From Amycolatopsis solani (lineage in GTDB: Bacteria; Actinomycetota; Actinomycetes; Mycobacteriales; Pseudonocardiaceae): DNA of 64,000 bases. Positions 1-8,825 of the stretch are shown here, piece by piece (position 1 is the first letter of the stretch; each line of letters starts with the position of its first letter). The position numbers were made by a program, and so were the translations under genes. The stretch is taken from assembly GCF_033441515.1 (NCBI RefSeq), contig NZ_JAWQJT010000003.1:2356001-2420000 (forward strand). The letters run 5' to 3'. Under the pieces are notes generated by a model that had not been told where the DNA came from, did not search any database, and saw nothing but the letters and a program-made list of their open reading frames with translations.

Positions 1-55
1 CGCCTCGGTCCAGTCGGTCGCCGGACGCGGCCAGGAGAGCAGGAGATCGCCCCGC

Positions 56-2044
56 CTAGACGGTGATCTTGTCGACGTCGTAGACATAGCCTGCCTGGTT
101 GCCGATCTGGACGGTGTTGGCCCCGGCCCGCAGGTACACCGGGACGGTGACGCTCTGCGGCGTGTTCCAGTCGTTGTCGTTGCTCCCGTCGACCGGCAGC
201 GGGAACGAGGTGCCGTTCACGGTGACGATGCCGGTCCGGCTGGAGTCACCGTCCACGTAGGACAGCCGCAGGAGGTAGGTGCCCGCCTGCGGCACGGTCA
301 CCGCCGGCAGCACGACGTAGCCGCTGCCGCCGAGGTAGCCGACCTTCTTGCCGCCCGAGCAGGCGCAGTCGTAGACGGTCGCGCCGCCTTGGGGGCTGCC
401 GTTCTCGGCCTCGTAGGCCTTGGGCCCGTCGGCGGCGGGTGTCGTCACGCTGATCTTCTTGCTGGGCGCGGACGAGCGACCCGGCCACTGGTTCGCGACC
501 ACCGTGAAGTCGTACGCGGTCGACGGCTTGAGGCCGGTGACCGTGGCGCCGGGGCCGGTCGACGTGGTGACCTTGCGGCCGTTCACGAGGACGTCGTAGT
601 TCTGCGCGCCCTTGGAGGCGTCCCAGGCCAGGGAGACGCTGGTGCCGGTGGCCGCGGTGCCGTGCACGACGGCCGGGGCGGCCAGGGCGTTGCGGTCGCG
701 CGGGGTGACCTTGAACAGCCGGGACCCGTGCGCCGGCAGGTCGGCCGAAGCGGTGCCGACGTTCTTGTGCGCCCAGAGGTCGCGGATCTCGACCGGGCCG
801 CCGATGCCGAGCTGCGCGAAGTCCGCGCCGACGCGGGCGGGCGTGGCGGCGAGGTTGAACAGCGCGACCGTGTAGCTGCCGTCGGCGTTGCGGTTGTACC
901 AGACCTGCTGGTCGGTCGTCCGGCTCACCGGCTTGGCCGGGACGCCGGCCTGGTTGACCGCGATGACCTCGTCGTTGGTGAGCAGCTCGACGCCGTAGTC
1001 GTCGAGCTGGGTCAGGTCGTCGCCGATGTAGAGCGGCGCGGCTTCGATGGCCCACAGCGTCAGGTAACTCTGGCGCTCGGCTTCGGTGAGCCCGTCCATC
1101 TTGCCGCTGCCGACGTCGACGGAGTCGAGGTTGTTCCAGTGCCCGGGCCCGGCGTCGGGGATCCACTGCACGACGTCGTTCCAGCGCTGCTTGACCGAGT
1201 TGTCCCAGGTGACCAGGGTGTCGCAGTAGCACTCGACGTCGGTGTCGACGCGCCAGCCGTTGGTGTTCGCCTTCCAGACGTCGGCTTGGCGGTGGCTGAG
1301 CGCCCAGGAGACGACGAACTCCATCGGGCGGCCGGTCTTGGCGATCGCCTGGTGCCACGCCTCGACGTCGGTGGTGTTGGTGTAGTTCTCGCCGCCCTTG
1401 AAGGAGCCGGGGCCGACGCCGTCGAGCTTGAGGAAGTCGACGCCCCAGCCGGCCAGCAGCTTCGCCACGGAGTCCACATAGGACTGCGCGCACGGGTTCG
1501 CGAAGTCGATCTTGTAGGCGGAGTCCCAGCCGTTGGTCTTGCGCAGGTCCGGGTAGACGAGGTCCCCGGTGTGGCAGTCCGCAGTGCCCGCGATGGGCGA
1601 CTTGCCGTCGTTGTAAGCCTTCAGATCCAGGCCGACGGCGAGGTAGGAGCCGAGCTTGAGGCCCTTGCGGTGGACGTAGTCGGCGACGTACTTCATGCCG
1701 TCCGGGAACGTCGCGGGGTTGACGACCGGGCGGGCGTACTCGTCGAAGCCGCTTGCCCAGCCCGCGTCGATGTTGACGTAGGTGTAGCCGTGCTGCTTGA
1801 ACTTCGCGGCGAGGACGTCGGCCTGCTGGAGGACGTGGGCCTCGGTGAGCCAGCTGGCCGGGCCGGTCGGGTTGACGCCGGGGTAGTTCGTCGACTCGAG
1901 GCTCCAGCTGCTCCAGCCCAGGTACGGCTTCTGCGCGACGGGCTGCTGCTCTTCGGCTGCCGTGGCTTGGGGAGCCGTGAGCAGGCCCGCGAGCACCGTC
2001 AGGCCGGCGAGGGCACCCAGTGCCCGTCTGCCGCGTGCGGCCAT
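56..2044 (-). CDS. Secreted alpha-galactosidase (GH27) with FN3 and CBM35-like domains
   Basis: Predicted extracellular enzyme that removes terminal alpha-galactosyl residues from plant oligo- and polysaccharides. The 662-residue product begins with a Sec signal peptide (MAARGRR, hydrophobic run, alanine-rich cleavage site near residue 30). The GH27 barrel fills about residues 40-330; the expected nucleophile is D208 in FLKLDGVG and the acid/base is D269 in WRVDTDVE. A beta-sandwich follows, then a fibronectin type III domain (about 450-540) and a CBM35-like module starting YEAENG (about 542-662). ATG at 2044 is preferred over the in-frame upstream ATG at 2077: GAAGGAG sits 6 bases before it and the signal peptide then starts properly. 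Alpha versus beta-L-arabinopyranosidase activity cannot be told from sequence. Confidence 0.9.
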   Translation of the reverse strand: MAARGRRALGALAGLTVLAGLLTAPQATAAEEQQPVAQKPYLGWSSWSLESTNYPGVNPTGPASWLTEAHVLQQADVLAAKFKQHGYTYVNIDAGWASGFDEYARPVVNPATFPDGMKYVADYVHRKGLKLGSYLAVGLDLKAYNDGKSPIAGTADCHTGDLVYPDLRKTNGWDSAYKIDFANPCAQSYVDSVAKLLAGWGVDFLKLDGVGPGSFKGGENYTNTTDVEAWHQAIAKTGRPMEFVVSWALSHRQADVWKANTNGWRVDTDVECYCDTLVTWDNSVKQRWNDVVQWIPDAGPGHWNNLDSVDVGSGKMDGLTEAERQSYLTLWAIEAAPLYIGDDLTQLDDYGVELLTNDEVIAVNQAGVPAKPVSRTTDQQVWYNRNADGSYTVALFNLAATPARVGADFAQLGIGGPVEIRDLWAHKNVGTASADLPAHGSRLFKVTPRDRNALAAPAVVHGTAATGTSVSLAWDASKGAQNYDVLVNGRKVTTSTGPGATVTGLKPSTAYDFTVVANQWPGRSSAPSKKISVTTPAADGPKAYEAENGSPQGGATVYDCACSGGKKVGYLGGSGYVVLPAVTVPQAGTYLLRLSYVDGDSSRTGIVTVNGTSFPLPVDGSNDNDWNTPQSVTVPVYLRAGANTVQIGNQAGYVYDVDKITV

Positions 2045-2110
2045 GACCACTCCTTCGAGGTCGGGTACGTCAGACATCGGAGGACCACGGCGTTCTCGTA
2101 CGCGACCGTG

Positions 2111-2124
2111 GATCCTATAGGATC
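2111..2124. promoter_or_regulatory. 14-bp perfect palindrome between divergent genes, candidate operator
   Basis: GATCCTATAGGATC is a perfect palindrome lying 67 bases upstream of the alpha-galactosidase start and 105 bases upstream of the AAA ATPase start. The centre (TATAGGAT) can also serve as a -10 element in either direction. A dimeric regulator of the GntR type is a reasonable guess for the alpha-galactosidase gene; no regulator gene is adjacent. Confidence 0.45.
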
Positions 2125-2229
2125 GACGGTTGCCGATTCTGGCTGGTCCAGCTCATCGATGTCAATGCTCCGGCAGGACAAAGATCGGACGAATCTGGGA
2201 TTGTCGGGGGTGGTGGCTAGGTTCGGGGC

Positions 2230-3393
2230 ATGCTGACCACGCTGGCCGTTTCGAACTACCGCTCGCTGCGCGACCTCGTGCTGCCGCTGTCCGGCTTGAC
2301 CGTGGTCACCGGCCCGAACGGCAGCGGCAAGTCGAGCCTCTACCGCGCGTTGCGCCTGCTGGCCGACGCGTCCCGCAACGGCGCGGTGGCGGCGCTGGCC
2401 CGCGAAGGCGGTCTGCCGTCGACGTTGTGGGCCGGCCCGGAAACGGTCGGCCGCGCGGTGCGCGAAGGCCGCGCCCCGGTCCAGGGCACGGTCCGGTCGA
2501 AGGCGGTCGGCCTCCGCCTGGGTTTCGCGGGCGACGAGTTCGGCTACGCGCTCGACCTCGGCCTGCCGGTGCCGGCCGAGACGGTGTTCAACCTGGACCC
2601 GGAGTTCAAGCGCGAAGCGGTGTGGGCGGGCCCGGTCCTCCGGCCGGGTGCGTTGCTCGCCGACCGGGCCGGCCCGACGGTCCGCACCCGGGTCGCGTCC
2701 GGCGCGTGGGGCGAGGAGCGGTTCGACATCCGGCTGTCGGACAGCATGCTGAGCGAGTTCGCGGACCCGCGCGCGTGTCCGGAACTGCTGGTCCTGCGCG
2801 AGCGCATCCGTTCGTGGCGCTTCTACGACCACTTCCGCACGGACGCGGCGGCCCCGGCCCGCCAATCCCGGCCGGGCACCCGCACGTTCGTCCTGTCGAA
2901 CGACGGCGCCGACCTGGCGGCGGCCCTGCAGACGATCATCGAAGCGGGCCGCGCCCCGGACCTGGAATCCCTGGTGGACGCGGCCTTCCCCGGCTCACGC
3001 CTGTCGGTGGTCCCGACGGACGAGACACTGTCCCTCCGCTTCCACCAGCACGGCTTGCTGCGCCCGCTGTCGGCGGCGGAGCTGTCGGACGGAACGCTCC
3101 GGTACCTGCTGTGGGTGGCGGCCCTCCTGACCCCGCGGCCCCCGGAGTTGCTGGTGCTGAACGAACCTGAGACGTCACTGCACCCGGACTTGCTGCCGGC
3201 GTTGGCGGCGTTGATCGCCACGGCGGCGAAGGAGACCCAGGTACTGGTGGTCTCGCACGCGGCTGCGCTGATCCGGGCGCTGGCCGAGGTGACGGAGGTG
3301 GGGATGGTGGAGCTGGAGAAGGAGTACGGGGAGACGAAGCTGGTGGGGCAAGGGAGGTTGGACCGCCCTTCGTGGCACTGGCCGGCGCGCTGA
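2230..3393 (+). CDS. AAA family ATPase (ABC/SMC-like, AAA_21 type)
   Basis: Soluble 387-residue ATPase of the RecF/SMC-like group. The start MLTTLAVSNYRSLRDL is the typical N-terminal strand of this family, followed by a P-loop GPNGSGKSS at about residues 28-36. The Walker B region reads LLVLNEPETSLHPDL, with Asn in place of the usual first Asp, and the switch histidine is in VVSHAAALI. The signature-like motif LSAAELSDGT precedes Walker B. Such single-gene ATPases are found in DNA repair, nuclease-coupled defence and housekeeping settings; no partner nuclease or toxin lies next to it, so the role is open. The gene stands alone, divergent from the alpha-galactosidase and convergent with the next gene. 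Confidence 0.8.
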   Translation: MLTTLAVSNYRSLRDLVLPLSGLTVVTGPNGSGKSSLYRALRLLADASRNGAVAALAREGGLPSTLWAGPETVGRAVREGRAPVQGTVRSKAVGLRLGFAGDEFGYALDLGLPVPAETVFNLDPEFKREAVWAGPVLRPGALLADRAGPTVRTRVASGAWGEERFDIRLSDSMLSEFADPRACPELLVLRERIRSWRFYDHFRTDAAAPARQSRPGTRTFVLSNDGADLAAALQTIIEAGRAPDLESLVDAAFPGSRLSVVPTDETLSLRFHQHGLLRPLSAAELSDGTLRYLLWVAALLTPRPPELLVLNEPETSLHPDLLPALAALIATAAKETQVLVVSHAAALIRALAEVTEVGMVELEKEYGETKLVGQGRLDRPSWHWPAR

Positions 3394-3424
3394 CACTGCT
3401 CGCGGCCCGACCAGCTCGGCAAAG

Positions 3425-3477
3425 GTCTTGAATGACTCATTCAGGACCTCCCAAGACCTGAATGACTCATTCAAGAC
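3425..3477. repeat. Intergenic hairpin, family B (GAATGACTCATTC core)
   Basis: Two 21-base arms (3425-3445 and 3457-3477) are complementary except at one central base and enclose an 11-base loop. Each arm carries the near-palindrome TGAATGACTCATTCA. The element sits between two convergent genes, and the same core recurs at 48005-48063 and 48234-48292. No T-tract follows. It may act as a bidirectional terminator or be a dispersed repeat. Confidence 0.75.
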
Positions 3478-3539
3478 GCCACCGCAAGCCGGAGTTCCGG
3501 GCCAGCTGGTGCGTGACCGGGGCCGTCGCGCCTTGCTGA

Positions 3540-4082
3540 TCACTCCGGCAGCCAGTCCAGGAAACCATCAGCGGCCAGCCGGGAGACCGCCTCCGCCACC
3601 GAGTCCGGCTCGGACGACGGGAGGACCAGCAAGTTCTCCGCGTAGAAGCGCGTCGGCCGGGGGTGGTTGCCGAACCAATGGGTGGTTTCGAGGTCCGCCC
3701 ACCCGAGTGCGACCGCCAGCTCCTCCGGCGAGTACACCCGCAGGGGGAACCGCCGGTCGCCGCAGCGCAGGTCACCGTCCGACAGGGACCACTCGCCCGC
3801 GGGTGCGGTCGCGAGCGAAAGCAGCCAGTCGAACCGGCCCTCCGCCGCCAGGCGGGCGATCTCCTCCTCCGCCGCCTCGCGCGTCACTTCCGGTACCACC
3901 ACGACGTTCACGTCGTAGTACAGCTCGTCCTCGGCGACCTGGACGATCCGGGTCGGGTCGAACAGCATCATCGGGAACCGCCGGTCGCCGAACGCCAGCT
4001 GCGCGTGCAGGACCACGCCGCGGGAGGACGCCTCCGCCCAGTCGAGCCGGTCGAAACCCGCCGGGGTGCGCAGCTCCCACAT
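3540..4082 (-). CDS. Conserved hypothetical protein with duplicated domain
   Basis: I do not recognise this 180-residue family. It has two copies of one domain: GDRRFPMMLFDP ... AEEEIARLAAEGRFDWL in the N-terminal half and GDRRFPLRVYSPEEL ... VAEAVSRLAADGFLDWL in the C-terminal half. There is no signal peptide or membrane segment, so it should be cytoplasmic; the acidic, aromatic-rich composition resembles immunity or binding proteins, but this is only an impression. Its ATG shares one base with the stop of the upstream LacI-type regulator gene (TGATG), so translation is probably coupled and the two are co-transcribed. Its stop faces the AAA ATPase gene across a 146-base gap holding the hairpin at 3425. 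Confidence 0.8.
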   Translation of the reverse strand: MWELRTPAGFDRLDWAEASSRGVVLHAQLAFGDRRFPMMLFDPTRIVQVAEDELYYDVNVVVVPEVTREAAEEEIARLAAEGRFDWLLSLATAPAGEWSLSDGDLRCGDRRFPLRVYSPEELAVALGWADLETTHWFGNHPRPTRFYAENLLVLPSSEPDSVAEAVSRLAADGFLDWLPE

Positions 4083-5083
4083 CAGCGGCCCCGGGTGCTT
4101 TCCCGGATCTCCAGTGCGAACGGCGTCTGGATGTCCTGGGCCGGCAACGCCTTGTCCCCCGTGATCCGCCGGTTCACCAGGTCGATCGCCGCCTCCGCGA
4201 GTGCCGCCTTGTCCGGGGCGATCGTCGTCAGCGATGGCAACGAAAACGCGCTCTCTTCGTTGTTGTCGAAGCCCACGATGGCCACGTCCTCCGGCACCCG
4301 CAGGCCCAGCTCCGCCACCGCTCGCATCGCGCCGATCGCCAGCAGGTCGTTGAAGCAGAACACCGCGTCGGGCGGGGCGGGCAGCGCCAGCAGGGCCTTC
4401 ATCGCCGCCGAGCCGACCGAGCGGTGCCACTTCTCCGCCGGCGCCACCAGTTCGTCCGAAAAGGACAGACCGGCGGCCGACAAGCCCGAGCGGTAGCCCG
4501 CCAGGCGCTGGGAAGACGTGCCACGGGCGGGATTGCGCCCGATGGCCGCGATCCGCGTCCGCCCCAGGGACGCCAGGTGGGACACCGCCGTGTGGGCGGC
4601 CAGGACGTTGTCGATCGCCACGTGGTCGATCGGGACGTCCACCGCGTGCTCGCCCAGCATCACCAGCGGGATCTCGCCCGGGGACGGGAAGTCCGCCGCC
4701 TCCAAGGCTTCCGGGTGCACCAGCGCGCCGTCGACCAGGTGCGGGCCCAGCGAGGACAACGTCTCGCGCTCGCGCGACCGGGTGCCCTGGGTCTGTTCGA
4801 TCAAGACACTCCAGCCGCGCTTCTGGGCCGCCGTGATGACCAGGCCGGCCAGCTCGCCGAAGTACGGGATCGACAGCTCCGGCACCATCAGCGCCAGGAA
4901 CCCCGTGCGGCCGCGACGCAAGTTCCGGGCCCCGACGTTGGGCCGGTACCCCGTCGCCGCCAGGGCTTCCTCCACCCGCCGCCGGTTTTCCGGCTTGACG
5001 AAGGCGTAGCCGTTCACGACGTTCGACACCGTCTTCACCGATACTCCGGCTAACGTGGCGACGTCCTTGAGCGTCACGGTCAC
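4082..5083 (-). CDS. LacI family transcriptional regulator
   Basis: DNA-binding sugar-responsive repressor of 333 residues. The helix-turn-helix and hinge are classical: VTLKDVATLAGVSVKTVSNVVNG at the N-terminus, then a periplasmic-binding-protein-like effector domain (about 60-330) with GFLALMVPEL and VAIVGFDN. The GTG start at 5083 has GAAGGAG about 7 bases upstream; longer in-frame readings run back across the promoter and operator. It is divergent from the sugar ABC operon starting at 5238, with a LacI-like inverted repeat between them, so it most likely represses that operon and itself. The inducer is probably the sugar carried by the YtfQ-like protein. Confidence 0.92.
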   Translation of the reverse strand: MTVTLKDVATLAGVSVKTVSNVVNGYAFVKPENRRRVEEALAATGYRPNVGARNLRRGRTGFLALMVPELSIPYFGELAGLVITAAQKRGWSVLIEQTQGTRSRERETLSSLGPHLVDGALVHPEALEAADFPSPGEIPLVMLGEHAVDVPIDHVAIDNVLAAHTAVSHLASLGRTRIAAIGRNPARGTSSQRLAGYRSGLSAAGLSFSDELVAPAEKWHRSVGSAAMKALLALPAPPDAVFCFNDLLAIGAMRAVAELGLRVPEDVAIVGFDNNEESAFSLPSLTTIAPDKAALAEAAIDLVNRRITGDKALPAQDIQTPFALEIRESTRGR

Positions 5084-5113
5084 GGGCGGCTCCTTCTCAG
5101 GTGTTGAGCACGC

Positions 5114-5141
5114 AGCATAGCGACAATTTGCCGGTTTACAA
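5114..5141 (-). promoter_or_regulatory. Predicted promoter of the LacI-type regulator gene
   Basis: On the minus strand TTGTAA (5141-5136) and TATGCT (5119-5114) are separated by 16 bases, a fair sigma-70-type promoter. Transcription would start about 25 bases before the GTG at 5083. The -35 box lies inside the operator at 5135-5161, consistent with autorepression. Confidence 0.5.
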
Positions 5142-5161
5142 CGTTGTTCCAACGATGTAAA
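5135..5161. promoter_or_regulatory. LacI-family operator in the divergent promoter region
   Basis: Inverted repeat of 27 bases: TTTACAACGTTG, a TTC spacer, and CAACGATGTAAA. The arms match at 11 of 12 positions. The inner AACGTT and CAACG elements are typical of LacI/RbsR-type sites. It lies 51 bases upstream of the regulator start and 76 bases upstream of the ytfQ-like start, so one site can control both directions. Confidence 0.7.
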
Positions 5162-5237
5162 AAGTACCTCAAGGCTCCCGCGGTGACTCCGATCACCCCG
5201 GTGAGCGGGCCCCACCGTCGCTGCCCGAGGAGTCACC

Positions 5238-6314
5238 GTGCCTCTGTCCACCCGCCCCCTCCTGGTCGCCGCCACCGCGGCCGCCGCCGCGCTCGCGCTC
5301 ACCTCCTGCACCAGCAGGGAAGAGACCCCCGCCGCTCCCTCCAACGGGGGCGGTCCCGCCGCGTCCGCGCAGTCCGTCGCGCCGAGCGCCGACGGCTGCA
5401 CGCTCGAAAAGACCGGTTACCCCAAGGTCGACCTGAAGACCGCGGTAGTCGGTTTCTCACAGTCCGAAAAGGAAGCCAATCCCTTCCGGATCGCCGAGAC
5501 GCAGTCCATCAGGGACGAAGCCGCCAAGCTCGGCATCGCCGGCGACAAGCTGCTCGTGACCAACGCGCAGAGCGACCTCAACAAGCAGATCAGCGACATC
5601 AAGTCGATGCTCGACCGCGGCGCCCAGCTGCTCGTCGTCGCGCCGCTGAACTCCGACGGCCTCCAGCCAGCCCTCGACGCCGCGAAGGCCAAGAAGGTCC
5701 CGGTCGTCACCATCGACCGCAAGGTCACCTCGCAGCCCTGCACCGACTACCTGACCTTCATCGGCTCCAACTTCGTCGAGCAGGGCAAGCGCGCGGCGCA
5801 GGAGATGGCGCGGGTCACCGGCGGCACCGGCAAGGTCGCGATCCTGCTCGGCGCGTCCGGCAACAACGTCACCACCGACCGCACCTCCGGCTTCAAGGAC
5901 GAGCTGGCGAAGACGCCCGGACTGTCCGTGGTCGCCGAGCAGACCGGCGAGTTCGACCGCTCCAAGGGCCAGGCCGTGATGGAGCAGCTCATCCAGAGCC
6001 ACCCGGACATCACCGCCGTGTACGCCGAGAACGACGAAATGGGCGTCGGCGCGGTCAACGCGCTCAAGACCGCGGGCAAGACGCCGGGCAAGGACGTCAA
6101 GGTCGTCTCGATCGACGGCACCCGCAACGCCGTGCAGCTCATCGCCGACGGCAGCTACAACGCCGTGATCGAGTCGAACCCGCGCTTCGGCCCGCTGGCC
6201 TTCCAGACGCTGCAGAAGTTCGAGGCCGGCGAAGCCATCCCGGCGAGCATCGTGATCACCGACGACCAGTACGACGAGACCAACGCGGCCCAGAAGGTCG
6301 GGAACGCGTACTGA
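5238..6314 (+). CDS. ytfQ: Sugar ABC transporter substrate-binding lipoprotein (YtfQ-like)
   Basis: Extracytoplasmic sugar receptor of 358 residues. A lipoprotein signal ends in LTSC (Cys near residue 27), followed by a Pro/Ala/Ser-rich linker and a periplasmic binding protein type 1 fold. The stretch EFDRSKGQAVMEQLI, then VYAENDEMGVGAVNALK and KDVKVVSIDGTRNAVQLI, resembles E. coli YtfQ, the galactofuranose/galactose binding protein, more than RbsB. The GTG start has GAGGAG 5 bases upstream. It is first in an operon with an ATPase and two different permeases, the arrangement of ytfQ-ytfR-ytfT-yjfF. The substrate is thus probably galactofuranose or a galactose-like furanose; ribose or another sugar cannot be excluded. 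Confidence 0.85.
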   Translation: MPLSTRPLLVAATAAAAALALTSCTSREETPAAPSNGGGPAASAQSVAPSADGCTLEKTGYPKVDLKTAVVGFSQSEKEANPFRIAETQSIRDEAAKLGIAGDKLLVTNAQSDLNKQISDIKSMLDRGAQLLVVAPLNSDGLQPALDAAKAKKVPVVTIDRKVTSQPCTDYLTFIGSNFVEQGKRAAQEMARVTGGTGKVAILLGASGNNVTTDRTSGFKDELAKTPGLSVVAEQTGEFDRSKGQAVMEQLIQSHPDITAVYAENDEMGVGAVNALKTAGKTPGKDVKVVSIDGTRNAVQLIADGSYNAVIESNPRFGPLAFQTLQKFEAGEAIPASIVITDDQYDETNAAQKVGNAY

Positions 6315-6343
6315 TGACGGCAGCCACCGAAGAGGACGTCGCC

Positions 6344-7870
6344 ATGACGACCGCACCGGTGCTCGAGGTGGCCGGGGTGACCAAGCGGTTCCCCGGCACC
6401 CTCGCGCTCGACGACGTCAGCTTCGCGCTGCGGCCCGGTGAAGTGCACGCGCTGGTCGGCGAGAACGGCGCGGGGAAGTCCACCCTGATCAAGGTCCTCA
6501 CCGGCGTCTACCAGCCGGACGAGGGCGAGGTGCGCCACCTCGGCGCCCCCGTCACGTTCAAGCAGCCGATCGACGCGCAGCGCGCCGGGATCTCCACGAT
6601 CTACCAGGAGGTCAACCTCGTCCCGCTGATGAGCATCGCCGGCAACGTCTTCCTCGGCCGCGAACCGCGCACGAAAGCCGGCCTGGTCGACTGGTCGAAG
6701 ATGTACGCCGACGCCCGCGAGCTGCTCAAGGGCTACGGCATCGACGACGACGTCAAGCGCCCGCTGCACACCCTGGCGGTCGGCGCGCAGCAGATGGTCG
6801 CGCTCGCGCGCGCGGTCTCGACCGACGCCAAGGTCGTCATCATGGACGAACCGACGTCGTCGCTCGAGCCGCGCGAGGTCGAGACGCTCTTCGAAGTGCT
6901 GAACCGCCTGCACGGCGAAGGCATCGCGATCGTCTACGTCAGCCACCGCATGGACGAGCTGTACCGGGTCTGCCAGAGCGTCACCGTGCTGCGCGACGGC
7001 CGGGTCGTCCACAGTGGACCGCTGAAGGACCTGCCGCGCATCGAGCTCGTGTCCAAGATGCTCGGCCGGGAGATCAAGCAGATCCGCGAAGAAGGCGTCA
7101 CGGCGTTCGGCGAAGAGCACGACGTCGAGCGCGAACCGTTGCTGAAGGCCGAGCACCTGAGCGGTATGCGGCGGCTGCACGACGTCTCGGTGAGCATCCG
7201 GCCGGGCGAGGTCGTCGGCCTCGCCGGCCTGCTCGGCTCCGGCCGCAGCGAGACCGCGCGGGCCATCGTCGGCGCGTTCCCCCTCGACGGCGGATCCGTG
7301 CTGCTCGCCGGGAAACCGCTCAAGAAAGGCAAGATCAAGGCCGCCATGCGGGCCGGGATCGCGCTGCTGGCCGAGGACCGCAAGACCGACGGGATCATCC
7401 CGAACCTGTCGGTCCGCGAGAACATCGTCCTCGCCGCGCTGCCGACGCTCTCGCCGTTCGGCCTGGTCAGCAAGGCCAAGCAGGACAAGATCGTGAAGAT
7501 CTTCATGGAGCGCCTGCGGATCAAGGCCGCGAGCCCGGAGCAGAAGGTGTCCGAGCTCTCGGGCGGCAACCAGCAGAAGGTGCTGCTCGCCCGCTGGCTC
7601 GCCACCGGCCCGAAGATCCTGCTGCTCGACGAGCCGACGCGCGGCATCGACGTCGGTGCCAAAGCGGAAGTCCAGGCGCTGATCGACGAACTCGCGCAGG
7701 AAGGGCTCGGCGTGCTGCTCATCTCGTCCGAACTGGAAGAGCTCATCGACGGCTCCGACCGCGTGGTCGTGCTGCGCGACGGCTCGGTCGTCGGCGAGCT
7801 GACCGGCGAAAGCATCACCGAGGAGAACGTGCTGACCGCGATCGCAGCTGAGGGTGACAACGATGTCTAG
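6344..7870 (+). CDS. ytfR: Sugar ABC transporter ATPase (two ABC domains, YtfR-like)
   Basis: Energises sugar uptake at the inner face of the membrane. The 508-residue protein is a fused double ABC ATPase. Domain 1 has a P-loop GENGAGKST and Walker B VVIMDEP. Domain 2 has the degenerate P-loop GLLGSGRSE usual for this family, the signature LSGGNQQKV and Walker B ILLLDEPTRGIDVG. The ATG at 6344 has GAGGA 7 bases upstream; an alternative ATG at 6314 overlaps the ytfQ stop (TGATG) and would add ten residues. The gene ends inside the following permease gene (8-base overlap), so the importer subunits are translated together. Confidence 0.9.
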   Translation: MTTAPVLEVAGVTKRFPGTLALDDVSFALRPGEVHALVGENGAGKSTLIKVLTGVYQPDEGEVRHLGAPVTFKQPIDAQRAGISTIYQEVNLVPLMSIAGNVFLGREPRTKAGLVDWSKMYADARELLKGYGIDDDVKRPLHTLAVGAQQMVALARAVSTDAKVVIMDEPTSSLEPREVETLFEVLNRLHGEGIAIVYVSHRMDELYRVCQSVTVLRDGRVVHSGPLKDLPRIELVSKMLGREIKQIREEGVTAFGEEHDVEREPLLKAEHLSGMRRLHDVSVSIRPGEVVGLAGLLGSGRSETARAIVGAFPLDGGSVLLAGKPLKKGKIKAAMRAGIALLAEDRKTDGIIPNLSVRENIVLAALPTLSPFGLVSKAKQDKIVKIFMERLRIKAASPEQKVSELSGGNQQKVLLARWLATGPKILLLDEPTRGIDVGAKAEVQALIDELAQEGLGVLLISSELEELIDGSDRVVVLRDGSVVGELTGESITEENVLTAIAAEGDNDV

Positions 7871-8825
7871 CGCCACCCTGACGAGGAGTCCCGACCGCGC
7901 GAAGGTCACCGCGTGGCTGCAGAACTACGGCGTTTACCTGGCCGTCGTCGTGCTGCTGCTGTTCAACGTCTTCTTCACCGAGAACTTCCTGTCCGCGGCC
8001 AACTTCCGCACCCAGCTGGTGCAGGCGTCGCCGGTCTGCATCGTCGCGCTCGGCATGGCGCTGGTGATCGGCACCGAGGGCATCGACCTGTCGGTCGGCT
8101 CGGTGATGGCGATCGCCGCCGCGCTCATCCCGCTCTACCTCGGCGCGGGCCCGCTGACGGCGATCATCGTCGCGGTCATCGCCGGCGTCGTGTCCGGCCT
8201 GTTCAGCGGGTACCTGGTGGCCTACCTCGGGATCCAGCCGATCATCGCGACCCTCGCGCTGCTCGTCGGCGGGCGCGGGCTCGCGCTGGTGATCGCCCAC
8301 GGCCAGCTCGTGCAGGTGCGCAACCAGGACTTCCTGGAGCTGGGCACCGGGGACGTGCTGGGCGTGCCGATCATGGTGATCGTCGCGGGCGTGCTCGCGG
8401 TGCTGGCCGGGCTGGTCGTGCAGCGCACGACGTTCGGCCGCCACCTGGTCGCCGTCGGCGGCAACCGCTCGGCCAGCACCCTGGCCGGACTGCCGGTGAA
8501 GCGCGTGCTCGTCAGCGTCTACGTGATCTCCGGGGCGCTGGCCGCGATCGCCGGCGTGCTGGCGACGTCGAGGCTGGGCGCCAGCGACCCGAGCGACGTC
8601 GGCCTGCTGATGGAGCTGTCCGCGATCACCGCGGTCGTCGTCGGCGGCACGCCGCTGACCGGCGGCCGGGTCCGCGTGCTCGGCACCGTGTTCGGCGCGC
8701 TGCTCATGCAGCTCGTGCAAGCCACCCTGATCAAGCACAACCTGCCGGACTCCACCGCGCAGATGGTCCAGGCGGCCATCATCGTCGTCGCGGTCTACGT
8801 CGCGCGTGAGCGGAGCAGCAAATGA
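7863..8825 (+). CDS. ytfT: Sugar ABC transporter permease 1 (YtfT-like)
   Basis: Membrane subunit of 320 residues in the BPD_transp_2 family (RbsC/YtfT). Eight to ten hydrophobic helices are visible, with the family motif GTEGIDLSVGSVMA at about residues 75-88 and GGTPLTGGRV near the C-terminus. The start ATG at 7863 overlaps the ATPase gene (ATGTCTAG); a GTG three codons earlier is less likely. It should pair with the next permease as a heterodimer, as YtfT does with YjfF. Confidence 0.9.
   Translation: MSSATLTRSPDRAKVTAWLQNYGVYLAVVVLLLFNVFFTENFLSAANFRTQLVQASPVCIVALGMALVIGTEGIDLSVGSVMAIAAALIPLYLGAGPLTAIIVAVIAGVVSGLFSGYLVAYLGIQPIIATLALLVGGRGLALVIAHGQLVQVRNQDFLELGTGDVLGVPIMVIVAGVLAVLAGLVVQRTTFGRHLVAVGGNRSASTLAGLPVKRVLVSVYVISGALAAIAGVLATSRLGASDPSDVGLLMELSAITAVVVGGTPLTGGRVRVLGTVFGALLMQLVQATLIKHNLPDSTAQMVQAAIIVVAVYVARERSSK

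Noticed and set aside
389..2236. Long open frame of 615 codons on the plus strand opposite the alpha-galactosidase gene
   Set aside because: Mirror of a GC-rich coding sequence with Arg/Gly/Val/Asp-rich composition; the minus-strand GH27 gene has all family motifs.
5144..6343. Upstream extension of the ATPase gene into the receptor gene
   Set aside because: Low-complexity Arg-rich reading in an alternative frame of ytfQ; the ABC domain starts after 6344.
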